33,206 nt of DNA from Acidimicrobiaceae bacterium. GTDB lineage: Bacteria; Actinomycetota; Acidimicrobiia; Acidimicrobiales; RAAP-2. Both the position numbers and the translations under genes were made by a program. The stretch is from positions 1 through 33,206 of the forward strand of contig CANBVQ010000011.1 of NCBI GenBank assembly GCA_947372925.1. The letters run 5' to 3'. Numbering within the stretch: position 1 is the first letter of the stretch; each line of letters starts with the position of its first letter. The notes under the pieces were generated by a model. The model worked only from the letters and a program-made list of their open reading frames with translations, was not told where the DNA came from and ran no database searches. Positions 1 to 9,375 of this stretch are shown here, in pieces.

Positions 1-695
1 CCGGAACCGTTGGTGGCCTGCTGGAGCTGGACCATGTAGGCCAGGGTCTCCGTGCTGGGCTCGCCGGGCTTGACGCCGTCGGGCTCAAAAAAGAAGGTGA
101 TGCGCATCAAGTCGGTGAACTTGACCGATGCGGGATCGGTCGTGATGACGGGATCCTTTTGGCCGAACTGCGACCAGTAGGCGATGCCGAAGTGTCCGAC
201 CTGGCCGGCGTACTTCGAGCCCTTGGGGCACTTCGAACCGTCCTTGTACGTAGCCGGCGAGGTAATCCACTCGGTGGGAACGGGAAACTTGACCGTGTTG
301 TTCACGTAACTCAAATCGGCATGCTGGACCATGAACTTGGCCAGCGTGGCGTTACGGCCCGCCTCTGCGGCAACCTTTGGTGAAATGACGAGAACGTTCT
401 TTTGGGTAACGGTGAGACCGTTCGTGGCGGTGGTGGCATCGGCAACCAGTGCCGGCATGGTGGTGCCACAGGCTTCACCGTTGAAGGCCGCAAACCAGGT
501 GGTGCCAATGGCGGGTGCCTCGGCGCTGGCGGGGTTTTGATACTCGTAGCGCGAGTAGATGACTGAAAGGAGCCCGAGCACGACAATGAGGGTGATCGCG
601 CCGTAGTAGTTCATTGGTCGCGCCTTTTGGTAGGCCTTACCGCCACCAGCTGCGCCGACTCGACTAACCCATTTACCTGAATTGCTCTTTGCCAC
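1..695 (-). CDS. Membrane-anchored protein of unknown function, 3' end cut by window
   Basis: The frame is open from a GTG at 695 to the window edge, giving 231 residues without a stop. An in-frame TAG lies four codons upstream, so GTG is the only possible start. The N-terminus is basic and glycine-rich, followed by one membrane segment at about residues 30-48 (YYGAITLIVVLGLLSVIY) and a long outside part. Two cysteines, near residues 75 and 164, could form a disulfide bond. The topology is therefore a short cytoplasmic tail, one helix and an extracytoplasmic domain. I do not recognise a characterised family; similar single-pass proteins occur in Acidimicrobiia as hypothetical proteins. A TAGCCT box six bases before the start suggests a leaderless message. 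Coding is certain from length and composition; function is unknown. Confidence 0.75.
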   Translation of the reverse strand, partial: MAKSNSGKWVSRVGAAGGGKAYQKARPMNYYGAITLIVVLGLLSVIYSRYEYQNPASAEAPAIGTTWFAAFNGEACGTTMPALVADATTATNGLTVTQKNVLVISPKVAAEAGRNATLAKFMVQHADLSYVNNTVKFPVPTEWITSPATYKDGSKCPKGSKYAGQVGHFGIAYWSQFGQKDPVITTDPASVKFTDLMRITFFFEPDGVKPGEPSTETLAYMVQLQQATNGS

Positions 696-707
696 GGCTT
701 CAGGCTA
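696..707 (-). promoter_or_regulatory. Putative leaderless promoter (-10 box) of the gene starting at 695
   Basis: On the minus strand TAGCCT (702-707) lies six bases before the GTG start at 695. This is the spacing expected when transcription begins at or next to the start codon. There is no Shine-Dalgarno sequence in between. Inferred from sequence only. Confidence 0.4.
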
Positions 708-743
708 CTAAAGACCGGCCAGAGCGACCGAATGCGGTTCACG

Positions 744-816
744 TAGGGGCGGAGGGACTCGAACCCTCACTGGAGGCGGTTTAAGCGCCTTGCCTCTGCC
801 ATTGGGCTACGCCCCC
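744..816 (-). tRNA. tRNA with anticodon UAA (Leu), short variable loop
   Basis: The minus strand folds into a full cloverleaf of 73 nt. The acceptor stem is GGGGGCG/CGCCCCT, the D-loop holds GG, the anticodon stem AGGCG/CGCCT closes the loop CTTAAAC, and the T-arm is GAGGG-TTCGAGT-CCCTC. The anticodon is UAA, which reads the leucine codon UUA, and the discriminator base is A, as in leucine tRNAs. The odd point is the variable region, only five bases (CCAGT), whereas bacterial leucine tRNAs normally carry a long variable arm. No CCA end is encoded. The gene lies between two divergently transcribed genes and seems to be transcribed alone. Confidence 0.88.
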
Positions 817-934
817 ACGTCAACACGACGTCACCACCGTAATACCTCTAGAACTGGTGTGAGAACTCGAGAGAAAACTCCCGTACGAATTCGTCGATGC
901 CCTTTCCTGTCCTGATTTCTTAGGAGTACGCCGG

Positions 935-947
935 TAGCCTGTTCGTT
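935..947 (+). promoter_or_regulatory. Putative leaderless promoter of the NlpC/P60 gene
   Basis: TAGCCT (935-940) is followed by seven bases and the GTG start at 948. An AGGAG at 922-926 is 21 bases from the start, too far to act as its ribosome binding site, so a leaderless message fits better. The rest of 817-934 holds only a 10-bp palindrome (ACGAATTCGT, 885-894) and no gene. Confidence 0.4.
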
Positions 948-2114
948 GTGACCGGCCTCTGGAAGGTTTCACTGGCCCGAATCTGGGTATTTGTCGGTGT
1001 CGCCTCACTCGTCCTCCCCTTAGTAGTTGCCCCTGCCCGCCATGCGGACGCCCTGACGATCAAGCAGACCCGGGCCCTCATCGAAAGTCTCTCGGCCAAA
1101 CTGGCCAAGCAGGAGCAGTTGAGCGAAGCGCTCGCCGAGAAGTACAACAACTCCAAAGTCGTCATCGGCCAACTCGACCGAGAGCTCGCCAACCTACGAG
1201 TTCAGATCATCGAAAAGCGTCGCCAACTCGGTACTACCTCGGAATCGATGAAGACGGCCTCGGTCCGCGCCTACGTCTACGGGGCGGCCGACGCACAGTT
1301 TCTCGCCCTCTTCCAACAGGACATCAGCCTCTCGGACGCCCGTACGCAGTACGAAGAGCAAGTCCTCGGCAACCTCCACTCCCTGGCCGACTCCCTCAAG
1401 CAACAGCAGGCCTCACTGAACAGTTCGCTGCAGAGTGAAACGCACAAGCGCGCCGCCAAGGCGGTCGAGGCCGCGAATATTCGCAGCCTGCTCGCCCAGA
1501 ATGCGGCCAACGAGAAGAGCACCCGCGCCACACTCGCACTGGTCACCAAGAAACTCAAGCGCCAGATCATTGACTACGAAATTGCCGTCGCCAAGGCCGC
1601 CTCCAAGCGTGGCGACACCAAGGCCGTCGCCGCCGCCGTCGCCGCCGCCGCGGCCGTGGGTGGCCAGTCCGCGGCCAACGAAGTAATCGCCGCCATCAAA
1701 AAGAAGCCCGGTGTCAACGGATCGGCCGCCGGTTCTAAGGCGGGCATGGCCGCACTGGCCGCGGCGAAGAGCGTGATTGGCACGCCCTACGTCTGGGGTG
1801 GCGAGTCACCTCGGTACGGCTTTGACTGTTCGGGACTCACCCAGTGGGCGTGGCGTCAGGCCGGCTATCGCATTCCCCGCACTGCGGCTACGCAGTACTA
1901 CGGCATGCGTCACATTCCCCTCAACAAGATCCAACCGGGCGACCTGCTCTTTTATTACAACCTCGACAACGACCATCAGATTGACCACGTCGTTATGTAC
2001 GCCGGTTCCGGTCCGTGGGGTCTGAACACGATTATCGCTGCGGCCCACCGCGGTACCAACGTCTCGCTCGCGCCGATCTTCACCTACGGACTCATCGGAG
2101 CCGGGCGACCGTAG
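948..2114 (+). CDS. Secreted NlpC/P60 peptidoglycan endopeptidase with coiled-coil N-terminus
   Basis: This 388-residue protein has a signal peptide (residues 1-34, hydrophobic WVFVGVASLVLPLVV, cleavage near ADA). A long coiled-coil region follows (about 35-210, rich in Lys, Glu, Gln and Ala), then an Ala-rich linker (about 220-265) and a C-terminal NlpC/P60 domain (about 268-388). The catalytic set is visible: Cys294 in DCSGL, His347 in DHVVMY and His367. The family cleaves stem-peptide bonds in peptidoglycan. This architecture matches actinobacterial RipA/CwlO-type enzymes, in which the coiled coil controls activity during cell separation. The gene starts with GTG and its stop is 11 bases before the glycosyltransferase start. 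Fold and activity are nearly certain; the exact division role is inferred. Confidence 0.92.
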   Translation: MTGLWKVSLARIWVFVGVASLVLPLVVAPARHADALTIKQTRALIESLSAKLAKQEQLSEALAEKYNNSKVVIGQLDRELANLRVQIIEKRRQLGTTSESMKTASVRAYVYGAADAQFLALFQQDISLSDARTQYEEQVLGNLHSLADSLKQQQASLNSSLQSETHKRAAKAVEAANIRSLLAQNAANEKSTRATLALVTKKLKRQIIDYEIAVAKAASKRGDTKAVAAAVAAAAAVGGQSAANEVIAAIKKKPGVNGSAAGSKAGMAALAAAKSVIGTPYVWGGESPRYGFDCSGLTQWAWRQAGYRIPRTAATQYYGMRHIPLNKIQPGDLLFYYNLDNDHQIDHVVMYAGSGPWGLNTIIAAAHRGTNVSLAPIFTYGLIGAGRP

Positions 2115-2125
2115 GATTGACCGCT
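2112..2125 (+). promoter_or_regulatory. Possible internal leaderless promoter before the glycosyltransferase
   Basis: TAGGAT (2112-2117) overlaps the stop codon of the upstream gene and lies eight bases before the ATG at 2126. The AGGA inside it could also serve as a weak ribosome binding site, so the two readings cannot be separated by eye. Confidence 0.25.
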
Positions 2126-3061
2126 ATGGCGATTCGCCTCTCCATCATCATTCCGGCTCACAACGAAGGTTCGCGCCTCGAGGAGGGTCTACGTCGCCTC
2201 GAACCGATTCTCGAAGTCCTCGGTCGTGACGAGGTCGAAGTCATCGTGGTCGACGACGGCTCGAGTGATGACACGGGACTGCGCGCCAGCAAGCTGCTGG
2301 CCTCACTCCCCCACTCCCTCGTTATCAAGATGGAGCAGAACGCCGGGAAGGGTGCGGCCCTCAAGCTCGGCGCCTCGGTGGCCCTGGGTCGCGAGGTCAT
2401 CATCACCGACGCCGATACCGCCATCAACCCCAGTCAGATGCCGGCCCTCCTCGCCGCACTACGTGGCCACGACATGGCCGTGGGGTCGCGAGCCATTGAC
2501 GGCGTCATCCGGTACGACAGTGCGCTGCGCACCGTGGCCGGAAGTCAGTTCAACCGCCTGGTGCGCCACTGGACCAAGACGACGATTCGCGATACGCAGT
2601 GTGGCTTCAAGGCCTTTCGTCTGCCGATTATTCGCCTCTTCGCCATCTTTGGACAGGTCGAAGGGTTTGCCTTCGACGCCGAGTGGCTCTACCTCGCGAA
2701 CCGTCTCGGTCTCACCATCGCCACGACCCAGGTCACGTGGGACGACGTGGCCGGATCTTCAGTGAGTCTGGGCCGTCACGCCTGGTCCATGCTGAAGGAG
2801 ATTCATGATGTGCCGCAGACCTCGTACCGCACCGTGGTGGTGCGGGTGCCTCGTGGTGCCGTCGATCGCGACGCCGTCGCCACGGCCTGCAAGCAGTCCC
2901 GTATTCAAGGGGTCGTCTTGGCGCACCAGGGTGAGCTGGACATTGTGGTCCTCCCCCGCGACGGGGCTCCGGGCGCACTCAGTATCGCCAAGGTCTGTGG
3001 TGGTGAGATGGGGCTCATGTCCATTGACGAGCTCCGCGGCTGTGAGTTCGAAGCGCTCTAG
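2126..3061 (+). CDS. Family 2 glycosyltransferase, dolichyl/polyprenyl-phosphate sugar transferase-like
   Basis: This is a 311-residue GT-A fold enzyme. Visible motifs are IIIPAHNE at the N-terminus, VDDGS at 42-46, the metal-binding DAD at 95-97 and DTQCGFK at 156-162. The last is typical of ALG5-like glucosyl- or mannosyl-phosphoprenol synthases, which move a sugar from a nucleotide sugar to a lipid phosphate on the cytoplasmic face of the membrane. There is no C-terminal membrane helix. About 80 C-terminal residues (VVVRVPRGAVD onward) are an extension I cannot assign. ATG 2126 was chosen because the conserved strand begins at once; a longer frame from 2015 would overlap the peptidase. The sugar is unknown. 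A role in glycosylating the Thr-rich exported proteins of this region is possible but only an inference. Confidence 0.88.
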   Translation: MAIRLSIIIPAHNEGSRLEEGLRRLEPILEVLGRDEVEVIVVDDGSSDDTGLRASKLLASLPHSLVIKMEQNAGKGAALKLGASVALGREVIITDADTAINPSQMPALLAALRGHDMAVGSRAIDGVIRYDSALRTVAGSQFNRLVRHWTKTTIRDTQCGFKAFRLPIIRLFAIFGQVEGFAFDAEWLYLANRLGLTIATTQVTWDDVAGSSVSLGRHAWSMLKEIHDVPQTSYRTVVVRVPRGAVDRDAVATACKQSRIQGVVLAHQGELDIVVLPRDGAPGALSIAKVCGGEMGLMSIDELRGCEFEAL

Positions 3062-3699
3062 GCCTTCGGCAGCAACCAGTTCGAAACCAGTTCCGGGGCG
3101 CGCTCGCGCCACTCTTCGGACGTGATGGCGTATCGCGTGTGGTCTTCCCAGACGCCGTCAATCTGAATGTACCGTTCGGCGATTCCCTCCATGCGGAGTT
3201 GGAGCTTGTCGGCCACGCGAATTGAGGGGACGTTGCGAGGAATGATGTTGATCTCCACGCGGTGCAGTTCGAGCGCATCAAAGGCGTACTGCATAACGGT
3301 GACGACGGCCTCGGGGGTATAGCCCTGACCGGCGAGGGCTTCATCAATCCAGTAGCCGATGTACCCGGACTGCACGGGACCACGCTGAATAGAGGACAAC
3401 GTAATTTCTCCGGCGAAGCGGCCGCCGACGAACATGCCGAATCCCATGCCGGTGCCCATCTGACGTTCACGTTCACGAATGGCGCAGCGACTGTTGAAAC
3501 TCCGGCGATCTTCGGCGAGGTGCGGGGCGGTGGCCGGACGGGGCTCCCACTTGACGAGCCACTCCTGGCAGCGCTGGCGAACTTCGTACCAACCGTCATA
3601 GTCGTGCTCGGTCATCGTGCGTAGGACGAGGCGCCGCGCGTGGAGCACCAGGGGCGCCATGGGCCGTGGTCGGCTTCCGATCTCACTCCCTCTCACCAC
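3058..3699 (-). CDS. GNAT N-acetyltransferase, RimJ/RimL-like
   Basis: This 213-residue protein belongs to the Acetyltransf_3 branch of the GNAT superfamily. Visible features are the first strand (HARRLVLRTMTEHDYDGWYEVR), the acetyl-CoA loop in EALAGQGYTPEAV near residue 125, and the LHRVEINIIPRNVPSIRVADKL segment typical of RimJ/RimL enzymes, which acetylate N-terminal amino groups of ribosomal and other proteins. The substrate here is unknown. GTG 3699 is chosen because GAGGGG ends four bases upstream; a second GTG at 3696 and an ATG at 3660 are possible. It follows ppx by nine bases and ends the long minus-strand cluster. Its stop overlaps that of the convergent glycosyltransferase through a shared CTAG. 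Confidence 0.88.
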   Translation of the reverse strand: MVRGSEIGSRPRPMAPLVLHARRLVLRTMTEHDYDGWYEVRQRCQEWLVKWEPRPATAPHLAEDRRSFNSRCAIRERERQMGTGMGFGMFVGGRFAGEITLSSIQRGPVQSGYIGYWIDEALAGQGYTPEAVVTVMQYAFDALELHRVEINIIPRNVPSIRVADKLQLRMEGIAERYIQIDGVWEDHTRYAITSEEWRERAPELVSNWLLPKA

Positions 3700-3708
3700 T
3701 TTGCCCCT

Positions 3709-4632
3709 CTACGCCCGATCCTGCAACTGTGCCGCGACACCATCCAAGATGTCACATTCTGAACTGAGAAGCTCTTCAATTCCAAATCGAGCCATGACGG
3801 CGTCAAGAACGAGCAGTCCCCCCACGAGAACGTCTTCGCGTCCGGGCACCATCCCGGCGTGGCGGAGGCGCTCACTCGCCGTTTCGGCGGCCAACGTTTC
3901 GTACCAACGCTGCACGTCACTTCGACGAATGGTTCGGTGGTGCACGGCGTCGCGGTCATACTCGCTGATGCCGGCGTCCATCTGCGCAATGGTGGCCACC
4001 GTGCCGGCCAGGCCGACGAGGCGAACAGCGCCAATCAGACCCGTGAAGGCGGGGACGGCCACGAACATGCGATCGATTTCGCGTTCAATCATCAGACGCG
4101 CCACGTCGGCCTCGTCGCTCGTCACCGTCGGTTGGTGAAAGGCCGCTTCCGAGACGCGAACACAGCCCAGCTGCATCGAGAAGGCCACCAAGGAGTCGTT
4201 CACACAACAGGCCAGCTCGGTCGAGCCACCACCGATGTCGATAATCATGACGGGCTGCGACGACGGCGGAAGGTCAGCGGTCGCCCCGATGTAGGAGGCC
4301 GTCGCTTCCTCTTCACCCGATAACAGCGCCGGCGTAATACCAGTGATGGCCTCGCAGCGGGCGAGAAACTCGGGACCGTTCGCGGCATCGCGGGCCGCGG
4401 AGGTGGCGACCAACTTGCCCGCACTCACCCCGAAGCGATCCATGATGGTTCGATAGCGGGTGAGGCAGGTAAAGACGCGATCGAGCGCGGCATCACTCAA
4501 GACTCCGGTCTGGGCCACACCTTCGCCGAGACGGGTAATCGTCATCTCGCGGGCGAGCGTGCGTCCGTCGGCGTCGACAATCAAGACGCGGGTGGAGTTC
4601 GTTCCGCAGTCGATGACGGCGACGGGCTTCAA
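3709..4632 (-). CDS. ppx: Exopolyphosphatase / guanosine pentaphosphatase, Ppx/GppA family
   Basis: This 307-residue ASKHA-fold protein has phosphate-binding motifs IDCGTNSTR at the N-terminus and DIGGGSTEL near residue 130, plus the conserved TSAARDAANG and SGEEEA segments. The family removes terminal phosphate from polyphosphate or pppGpp. The length matches the short form found in mycobacteria, without the C-terminal HD domain of longer enzymes. The start is TTG at 4632, which overlaps the TGA of the DUF501 gene (TTGA) and has GAGG about seven bases upstream. A longer frame to 4740 is open but would run inside DUF501 and lacks family similarity. The order eno-ftsB-DUF501-ppx is typical of Actinobacteria. 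Confidence 0.93.
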   Translation of the reverse strand: MKPVAVIDCGTNSTRVLIVDADGRTLAREMTITRLGEGVAQTGVLSDAALDRVFTCLTRYRTIMDRFGVSAGKLVATSAARDAANGPEFLARCEAITGITPALLSGEEEATASYIGATADLPPSSQPVMIIDIGGGSTELACCVNDSLVAFSMQLGCVRVSEAAFHQPTVTSDEADVARLMIEREIDRMFVAVPAFTGLIGAVRLVGLAGTVATIAQMDAGISEYDRDAVHHRTIRRSDVQRWYETLAAETASERLRHAGMVPGREDVLVGGLLVLDAVMARFGIEELLSSECDILDGVAAQLQDRA

Positions 4633-5107
4633 CGGACGTCCTCGATAATTAGTTCGGGCAGCACGATTTCTTGTGCCACGAGGGTGCCCACGGGATCGGC
4701 GAAGCCGGCCAGATGGTTGGCCACGTGGGCGTGCAGACACTTAATGCCCGTTCGCGTGCCACCGACACCGCCACTGGGCTGGGGCGCCGTGGTGTTCAGC
4801 GTGGCCGCCTTGCGGCGTGCCTCGTACTCGTCGTGGGTTCGGCGAAGTTCCTCTTCGTCAACGAGCGGTTCGAAACGGTGAACCCCACCGTTGCTCTCAA
4901 TGCGCGACACGGCGTCGTGAATTTCGGGATCGAGGAGCCAGAGCAACGTCGGCATCGGGGTGCCGTCACGGAGATGGGGTTCGTTTTCAATAACGACGGG
5001 CTCGCCGGTCTTGCGACGGACGACTACCGCGAATCGACCAGCCGCCTCTCGTCCTAGTGCCTCTTGCACGTAGGTCACATCAGCGGCCGAAGCGTCGATG
5101 AATGTGG

Positions 5108-5111
<4 letters not shown>
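4629..5111 (-). CDS. DUF501 family protein
   Basis: This 160-residue cytoplasmic protein of the DUF501 family has an N-terminal part with GREAAGRFAVVVR and RDGTPMPTLLWLLDP. Its C-terminal signature is GGVGGTRTGIKCLHAHVANH, followed by LAGFADPVG, with Cys and His residues that could bind metal. The family is almost confined to Actinobacteria and is conserved beside ppx and the ftsB-like gene; its function is not established. The start is TTG 5111, overlapping the TGA of the preceding gene, and its own TGA overlaps the TTG of ppx. The three genes are therefore probably translationally coupled. Confidence 0.9.
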
Positions 5112-6848
<1,737 letters not shown>

Positions 6849-6887
6849 TTACGACTCCTTCGCACAGCAGATGCGTTGTACCTAACG

Positions 6888-8291
6888 CTAGTCCGAACCC
6901 TGCTCGAGCGAAAGTCCCTCGTTGGCCACGATGTGATCACGCAACTTGGCCGCTTCGTAGCGGGCCACACTCTCCACGTCCACGCCATTCCATCGCGCGA
7001 GTTCGCCGAGCGCCGCTATCACTTCACCCCAGAGAACTTCCGGTTCGGCACTGCGTTGGGCGTCATCACTCTCGTGGCGTTCCACGATGAGACGACCCAC
7101 GGCGTTAACGAGACGTTGGTGGGCCGCTTCGCCCGAGGCGATCTCAATGCCCACGGCGCGAGCCTTGCGGAGCAGCTTGGCCTGCAGCACGAGCCCGGGG
7201 AGTTGCCACGCGATGCCGTCGGTGACCGAGGTGCGCTGCTTCTCTTTCTTCTTAAGTTGTTCCCAGCGCGACGCGGCCTCTTCGGCCGTTGCTACTTCGA
7301 CGTCGCCAAAGACGTGGGGGTGGCGAGCGATGAGTTTGTTGCGGACGCCATCGGTTAACGAGGTGAGGTTGAACCGATCCTCCTCGTCGCCGAGTTCGGC
7401 GTGAAAGACAATCTGAAAGAGCAGGTCGCCGAGTTCCTCTTCGGCGTGCAGGGCCGTCGCTTCAACGTCTCCGTCACCTTCGAGGGCGCGGGCGTAGGCC
7501 TCGAGCGCGTCGATGGCCTCGTAGGCCTCTTCGAGGAGATGCCGGGTGAGGGAGGCGTGGGTCTGCTCGATATCCCAGGCACACTCCTGTCGCAGGTGGC
7601 GCATCAAATCAACGAGGTCATCGCCGGCGGCTCCGGCCGTGCGAAGTTCATCGATCCAGAGCGACGTCAGATGATCGGCCGCGACGAACGAGGCCAGCTC
7701 CTGGGAGGGCACCGTGAGTAGTTGTTGAGTGGGAAGGCCCACGTGATGCAAGATCGTGACCGGCGTATCGCGGGGCAGTCGATCAACCACGGTGGCCAGA
7801 ATCTCCGGCGCGTAGGTCTGGAGAACCAACAACGGACCGGGTCCGCGAAAGGCCGTGGTATCGGCCAGGGCGTCCACGACGCGTAACTGCACGGCCATGG
7901 GATCTCGGCCGAGGGCGGCGCAGGCCACGTCGACTACGGAGACGGCCGGATCGAGAATCACCTCAACGGAGGAGTCGGCGACGAGCAGCTCGACCGTGTG
8001 TTCGGCCACCACGGGCGAACCGGGCACCGCGTAGATGACGGGCTCGCCGTTGGCCTCGTGGGCTAGGCGAATCAGATCGTTGGCGATGGTGGCGTAGAGC
8101 AACTCGAAGGACTCGGCCCGCTCGTACTCCTCGTCGTAGGAGGGAACGTCGGAAAAACGTGCTGCGGCCGGGTGACGGCGGGTTCGCAGTCGAGCGACGG
8201 GGGCAGATTCAAGGGCGGCGACGGCCGAAAGCGTGAGCCACTGTTCGTCGCCGGGACCGAGTCCGACAACACGAATAGTCGGGCGAGCCAC
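6888..8291 (-). CDS. mazG: YabN-like fusion: tetrapyrrole-methylase-like domain plus MazG NTP pyrophosphohydrolase
   Basis: This 467-residue two-domain protein has an N-terminal half (about 1-215) starting with VVGLGPGDE and containing YAVPGSPVVAEHT, the marks of the SAM-dependent tetrapyrrole methylase fold. The C-terminal half (about 225-460) is MazG, with HLLEEAYEAIDAL and EEELGDLLFQIVFHA (the EExxE and ExxD metal-binding residues) and a second MazG-like repeat near AKLLRKARAVG. MazG hydrolyses non-canonical or excess NTPs to NMP and pyrophosphate. The fusion is the same as Bacillus YabN; what the methylase half does is not known. The start GTG 8291 lies three bases after the stop of the chaperone gene, so the two are cotranscribed with mfd. 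Confidence 0.93.
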   Translation of the reverse strand: MARPTIRVVGLGPGDEQWLTLSAVAALESAPVARLRTRRHPAAARFSDVPSYDEEYERAESFELLYATIANDLIRLAHEANGEPVIYAVPGSPVVAEHTVELLVADSSVEVILDPAVSVVDVACAALGRDPMAVQLRVVDALADTTAFRGPGPLLVLQTYAPEILATVVDRLPRDTPVTILHHVGLPTQQLLTVPSQELASFVAADHLTSLWIDELRTAGAAGDDLVDLMRHLRQECAWDIEQTHASLTRHLLEEAYEAIDALEAYARALEGDGDVEATALHAEEELGDLLFQIVFHAELGDEEDRFNLTSLTDGVRNKLIARHPHVFGDVEVATAEEAASRWEQLKKKEKQRTSVTDGIAWQLPGLVLQAKLLRKARAVGIEIASGEAAHQRLVNAVGRLIVERHESDDAQRSAEPEVLWGEVIAALGELARWNGVDVESVARYEAAKLRDHIVANEGLSLEQGSD

Positions 8292-8294
8292 GAA

Positions 8295-9371
8295 CTAAAA
8301 GTGCAGCGCCGAAGCGGCGTCCAGTCCGAGGCCCTCGTTAGGAACGTTGGTGGTGGCCGGCGAGGCGGGGGCGTAGATACCGACACCCTGTTGGCCCGAT
8401 CCGAACTGACCGAGCAAGGGATTGACGTTGACACCGACGCGCTGGTAGATGCCCTGCTTGGCCGCTTCGATGGAGCCGGCGTTCACGTTACGAACATCGG
8501 TCAGCACCTGGGATGAAACGGTCTCGAAGGGCAACTGCTTTCGAGAGGTGGCCGCCACGTAGAGCGAGTAAGGCATGCCTTGCACGGTGACGGTCTGCGG
8601 CAGGCCGAAGGTATTGAGCGGCACACCTCGAACGAGGTCGCGAGCATTCGAACTCGGATCGAAGCAACCGTAGGCACCACCGGACGTCGCCGAGGGGTCC
8701 TGGGAGTACTTCGCTGCTAACGCGCCAACCGAGAGACCGGCCGCCTTGTCGGCGTTGAAACTGGCGACATCACTGGGACGAACCAACGCAATACTGGCGC
8801 AGATGGTCTGATACTCACTGAGGTGACCTTGATAGAAGGCTCGCAAGGAAACATCGGTTTCAGCAATGCGGGCGGGCAGTTTCGAGGACATCAACTCACT
8901 GGCCGCTTCGGCCTGCAGTAAGGAGGCCGCGACGGCAGTCGGCAGGCTGGCCAGCGCGTTCAGCGGCGTGGCCAGTGCCGCGCATTCGGCCCCGTTGGCA
9001 CTGGCGGCCGCACTCATCTGAGCCTCCAGGTTGGTAGCGGCGTTACTCAAAATCTCCGAGGAGTAGACGAGGCCGAAGTGGTCTTCGGCGTAGGAGATTT
9101 CGGCCAGTCCCTCGAGACGGAGGTTGGCCCACGCCGTAATCGTCGTTTCGTCGATGGTGTTCGTACCGGCACCACTCGCAAAGGTGACACCCCAGAGATT
9201 GGTGACGTAACAGGCCATGGCCGCATTGGTCGAGATGGCGTTCACCTCGTGGGCGAAGTCGTAGCGACTGAGGGAGTAGTGGCCCCCGGTGACAGCGGCG
9301 TTGCCGTAATTGATGGCGAGGAGGGGAATCCCCACCACGGCCAGGACTAGGGAAGCGAAGATGCGGCGCAC
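8295..9371 (-). CDS. Secreted SurA/PrsA-like parvulin-type peptidyl-prolyl isomerase
   Basis: This 358-residue exported protein has a signal peptide (about 1-26, SLVLAVVGIPLLAINYGNA) without a lipoprotein cysteine. A helical chaperone-like region occupies about 30-180. A degenerate parvulin (PpiC) domain follows at about 180-290, where AAKYSQDPSATSGGAYGCF and the QTVTVQGMPYSLYVAAT strand are recognisable. The family folds exported proteins outside the membrane. Its place between mfd and mazG is conserved in many Actinobacteria. Several parvulin active-site positions are not obvious, so it may be a chaperone more than an enzyme. GTG 9371 is four bases after the mfd stop. The family call is fairly sure; the substrate is unknown. 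Confidence 0.8.
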   Translation of the reverse strand: MRRIFASLVLAVVGIPLLAINYGNAAVTGGHYSLSRYDFAHEVNAISTNAAMACYVTNLWGVTFASGAGTNTIDETTITAWANLRLEGLAEISYAEDHFGLVYSSEILSNAATNLEAQMSAAASANGAECAALATPLNALASLPTAVAASLLQAEAASELMSSKLPARIAETDVSLRAFYQGHLSEYQTICASIALVRPSDVASFNADKAAGLSVGALAAKYSQDPSATSGGAYGCFDPSSNARDLVRGVPLNTFGLPQTVTVQGMPYSLYVAATSRKQLPFETVSSQVLTDVRNVNAGSIEAAKQGIYQRVGVNVNPLLGQFGSGQQGVGIYAPASPATTNVPNEGLGLDAASALHF

Positions 9372-9375
9372 AGCG

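Noticed and set aside
885-894. Palindrome ACGAATTCGT before the NlpC/P60 gene
   Set aside because: Only 10 bp and about 40 bases upstream of the promoter box; too short to claim a function.
4632-4740. Longer N-terminus for Ppx (frame open to 4740)
   Set aside because: The extra 36 residues are Arg-rich and lie inside DUF501; the phosphate-binding strand starts right after TTG 4632 with a ribosome binding site.
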